51,681 nucleotides of DNA, from NCBI RefSeq assembly GCF_004458765.1, contig NZ_SPJX01000321.1, positions 1 to 51,681 on the forward strand, read 5' to 3'. This stretch comes from Microvirga pakistanensis. GTDB lineage: Bacteria > Pseudomonadota > Alphaproteobacteria > Rhizobiales > Beijerinckiaceae. The notes under the pieces are model-generated. The model was not told the origin of the DNA, did no database searches, and saw nothing but the letters and a program-made list of their open reading frames with translations. Below, one piece after another: positions 50,019 to 51,681 of this stretch. Both the position numbers and the translations under genes were made by a program. Every line of letters begins with the position of its first letter. Within the stretch, counting starts at the first letter, position 1.

Positions 50019-50117
50019 GGCCCACATTGCGCATTCCGGTTCGTACATGCTTGCAGCCCCGGACAAGGCAAGGGCGCTGCCGGCGATTTGGCAGACAATG
50101 ATTGACGAGGAGCCGTC

Positions 50118-51056
50118 GTGCTGGTCTCAGTGGTCATTCCGCTCTTCAACAAGGGCCCTTATATCACCCGGACCCTGGAATCGATTGCGTCGCAAACCTA
50201 CACCGACTTCGAAGTGATCGTGGTGGATGACGGCTCCACGGACGATGGAGCGGCGCAGGTCAGCCGTTTTCCCGACGACCGCGTGAGAGTGATGACGCAG
50301 GCGAACCGCGGGCCTGGGCATGCGAGGAACCGCGGAGTCGAGGCTGCTCGCGGTGAGCTTGTCGCCTTCCTCGACGCCGATGACGAGTGGCTCCCATCGT
50401 ATCTGGCCGAGAGCATCCGGCTTCTGACTGAGAATCCTGACGCTGCGACGGTCTCCTCCGGTTATTACGAAATGCCGGGCGGATCATCCACCGAGCCCAT
50501 GTGGCGTAACCGGGGGATCCGCCCGGGGCTTCACCGCCTCGACCCCCGGACGGATCCCATGCTGGCCGTCCACATGTTGGCTTATATGTCGCCCTGGTCG
50601 ACGGTCGCGCGCATCGATGCTCTGCGCAAGCACGGAGGCTTTTACGAAAAGAACAGATGCCTGTACGGAGAGGATGCGTTCCTGTGGCTGAAGGTTCTCC
50701 TGAACGAGCCGGTCTTCTTCAGCTTGAATCCGGCCGTCAGGTATCATCGAGACGCATCCGAGCTGAGTAGCAATTTGGCCGCTTCCCGCCCCGTCGAGCC
50801 CTTCTTGAGCGAGCCAGAGGAAATCGAACGCTCTTGCCCCGAAGAGCTAAAGCCCCTCTTGCGCAAGATCCTGGCCATTCGTGCCTATAAGACCGCTTGC
50901 ATCTTGGGACTTTGGGGGAATTGGCGGCATGCGGCCGATCTGAGACGCCGCTTCAGCGCGCCCGTGGCGCACACTCTTCCGTATTTCTGGGCATCATTGG
51001 TATGCTCAAACCCGGTGGGAGCGACGGTCGGAAACATTCTCTACCGGTTCAGGTGA
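50118..51056 (+). CDS. Glycosyltransferase family 2 protein
   Basis: 312 residues with a GT-A fold. SVVIPLFNKGPYITRTLESI is the nucleotide-binding start, EVIVVDDGSTDDG the next strand and LVAFLDADDEWLP the metal-binding DxD (D86-D88). The acceptor part has GGFYEKNRCLYGEDAFLWLK with a typical ED motif. No membrane segment is clear, so it acts at the cytoplasmic face. With the preceding methyltransferase and NodB-like genes it forms a likely surface-polysaccharide operon. The sugar donor cannot be told. Confidence 0.92.
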   Translation: MLVSVVIPLFNKGPYITRTLESIASQTYTDFEVIVVDDGSTDDGAAQVSRFPDDRVRVMTQANRGPGHARNRGVEAARGELVAFLDADDEWLPSYLAESIRLLTENPDAATVSSGYYEMPGGSSTEPMWRNRGIRPGLHRLDPRTDPMLAVHMLAYMSPWSTVARIDALRKHGGFYEKNRCLYGEDAFLWLKVLLNEPVFFSLNPAVRYHRDASELSSNLAASRPVEPFLSEPEEIERSCPEELKPLLRKILAIRAYKTACILGLWGNWRHAADLRRRFSAPVAHTLPYFWASLVCSNPVGATVGNILYRFR

Positions 51057-51078
51057 GCGTCTGCCCTTTGGAATCGAC

Positions 51079-51111
51079 ATGCCCTCCTCGAGTGGAGCTT
51101 GAGGAGGGCAT
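51079..51111. terminator. Bidirectional terminator between convergent genes
   Basis: ATGCCCTCCTC and GAGGAGGGCAT form a perfect 11-bp stem with an 11-base loop, between the glycosyltransferase (+) and the RTX gene (-), 13 bases from the RTX stop. Neither side has a strong T tract. Confidence 0.65.
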
Positions 51112-51123
51112 GAGAGAGCCAAC

Positions 51124-51681
51124 TTAGATGACGAAGATGTCCAAGTTGGTCAGGGTCGGCTTGTTGGTCAGGGTCGCAATATGCACAGCTGCTCCCTGAC
51201 CCGATCCATCCGCATCGTAGAACAGCTTGCCGGTGCCCTTGTCATAGACGATGAAGTCATTCTGATCCTTCGCCTTGGTGCCCAAAGCCAGGTAGGCCTT
51301 GTTCAGGGTCGCAGGCTGGGTTGATGAGCCGACCTTGCCGATTTTGGTGAACACCGCGTTGTCAAGCCAGATGCTGTCGTACACTGGATTGAAGTCCGTA
51401 ACCTTGTCGACATTGCCAGAGGACGGTTTGGTGTGAAACACGAAGGCGTCGTTGCCCGTGCCGCCGGTGAGCGTGTCGTTGCCCGTGCTGCCGTAGAGCT
51501 TGTCATTGCCTGCACCGCCCTTGAGCGTATCGTTGCCGGCGTTGCCGATGATCTTGTTGTTGCCGGTGTTGCCCGTGATCGTGTTGTTGCCGGTGTTGCC
51601 CGTGAGGCTGATCGAGGCGGACCCGGTGGCGGTCAGGTCCGTTTTCCCGGCCGCCAGAGTATGGCTGACGCTGGTGGTCAC
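51124..51681 (-). CDS. RTX calcium-binding secreted protein, C-terminal part (runs off the window)
   Basis: The last 185 residues of a larger protein. Repeats of the type GNTGNNTITGNTGNNKIIG, then GNAGNDTLKGGAGNDKLYG and GNDTLTGGTGNDAFVF, form the calcium-binding parallel beta roll (GGxGxDxUx). A non-repetitive C-terminal region with VTDFNPVYDSIWLDNAVFTK and a hydrophobic end LTNLDIFVI looks like a type I secretion signal. It should be exported by a type I system not present here. Four degenerate N-rich repeats precede the regular ones. The N-terminal part is outside the window. Confidence 0.85.
   Translation of the reverse strand: MTTSVSHTLAAGKTDLTATGSASISLTGNTGNNTITGNTGNNKIIGNAGNDTLKGGAGNDKLYGSTGNDTLTGGTGNDAFVFHTKPSSGNVDKVTDFNPVYDSIWLDNAVFTKIGKVGSSTQPATLNKAYLALGTKAKDQNDFIVYDKGTGKLFYDADGSGQGAAVHIATLTNKPTLTNLDIFVI

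Noticed and set aside
51400..51640. Repeated GT-rich units near the end, considered as a DNA repeat array
   Set aside because: They are explained by the codons of RTX nonapeptide repeats in the minus-strand gene.
1..51681. CRISPR array, rRNA genes or prophage
   Set aside because: No regularly spaced direct repeats, no rRNA signatures and no phage structural or integrase genes were seen.

Overview
The window looks like chromosome from a high-GC alphaproteobacterium of the order Hyphomicrobiales, most likely close to Methylobacteriaceae/Microvirga. This rests on gene style (a DnaJ-like cbpA with its partner cbpM, an alphaproteobacterial class-1 methionyl-tRNA synthetase remnant, many LysR regulators) and on several GGAAC-N17-GTT promoters of the alphaproteobacterial EcfG general-stress type. 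It was read by eye; no database search was run.

Layout. 1-80: 3' end of initiator tRNA-fMet and its terminator. 112-1722: three decayed genes (debranching-enzyme tail, TetR tail, SnoaL-like tail). 1719-6342: NmrA protein, LysR, MFS exporter, aldo/keto reductase, VOC protein. 6473-14240: a stress/envelope block with cbpM, a cbpA broken by an amber codon in its J domain, small secreted proteins, a trypsin-like protease, a DegP-type protease, small hydrophilic proteins and a stress-type SDR; five EcfG-like promoters sit here. 14238-15773: a class I glutamine amidotransferase and a broken PuuD-like hydrolase. 16206-22749: an XRE-cupin regulator facing an ABC importer (binding protein, permease, ATPase), then two PuuB-like FAD oxidases with a bicupin between them. 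This is best read as uptake and oxidation of an amine or amino acid, with paired operators at 16827 and 16877 and a terminator between transport and catabolic genes. 23217-25578: TerB/BRCT protein, an ATP-grasp remnant fused end to end with a metG remnant, and a VOC protein. 25954-33691: class III cyclase, LysR with two SDRs, DoxX and DUF1097 proteins, SnoaL-like protein, lipoprotein L,D-transpeptidase, LysR. 34024-39951: IS6-type remnants interleaved with LysR/GST and LysR/polysaccharide-deacetylase pairs, a frameshifted merR that keeps a textbook MerR-type promoter, and a VOC gene cut by an IS. 40050-42810: TetR facing a tandem pair of paralogous NAD(P)-binding proteins. 43016-46282: TSUP exporter, Fsr-like MFS exporter and a facing AraC regulator. 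46234-47240: an IS110 start interrupted by an IS6-family element. 48178-51056: methyltransferase, NodB-like protein and glycosyltransferase, probably for surface polysaccharide. 51124-end: C-terminus of an RTX calcium-binding secreted protein.

The overall picture is accessory, regulator-rich chromosome. It has repeated regulator/enzyme divergent pairs and at least nine degraded genes, and most breakpoints coincide with IS remnants or sharp deletion junctions. The most coherent units are the EcfG-like stress block and the importer/FAD-oxidase/bicupin operon.
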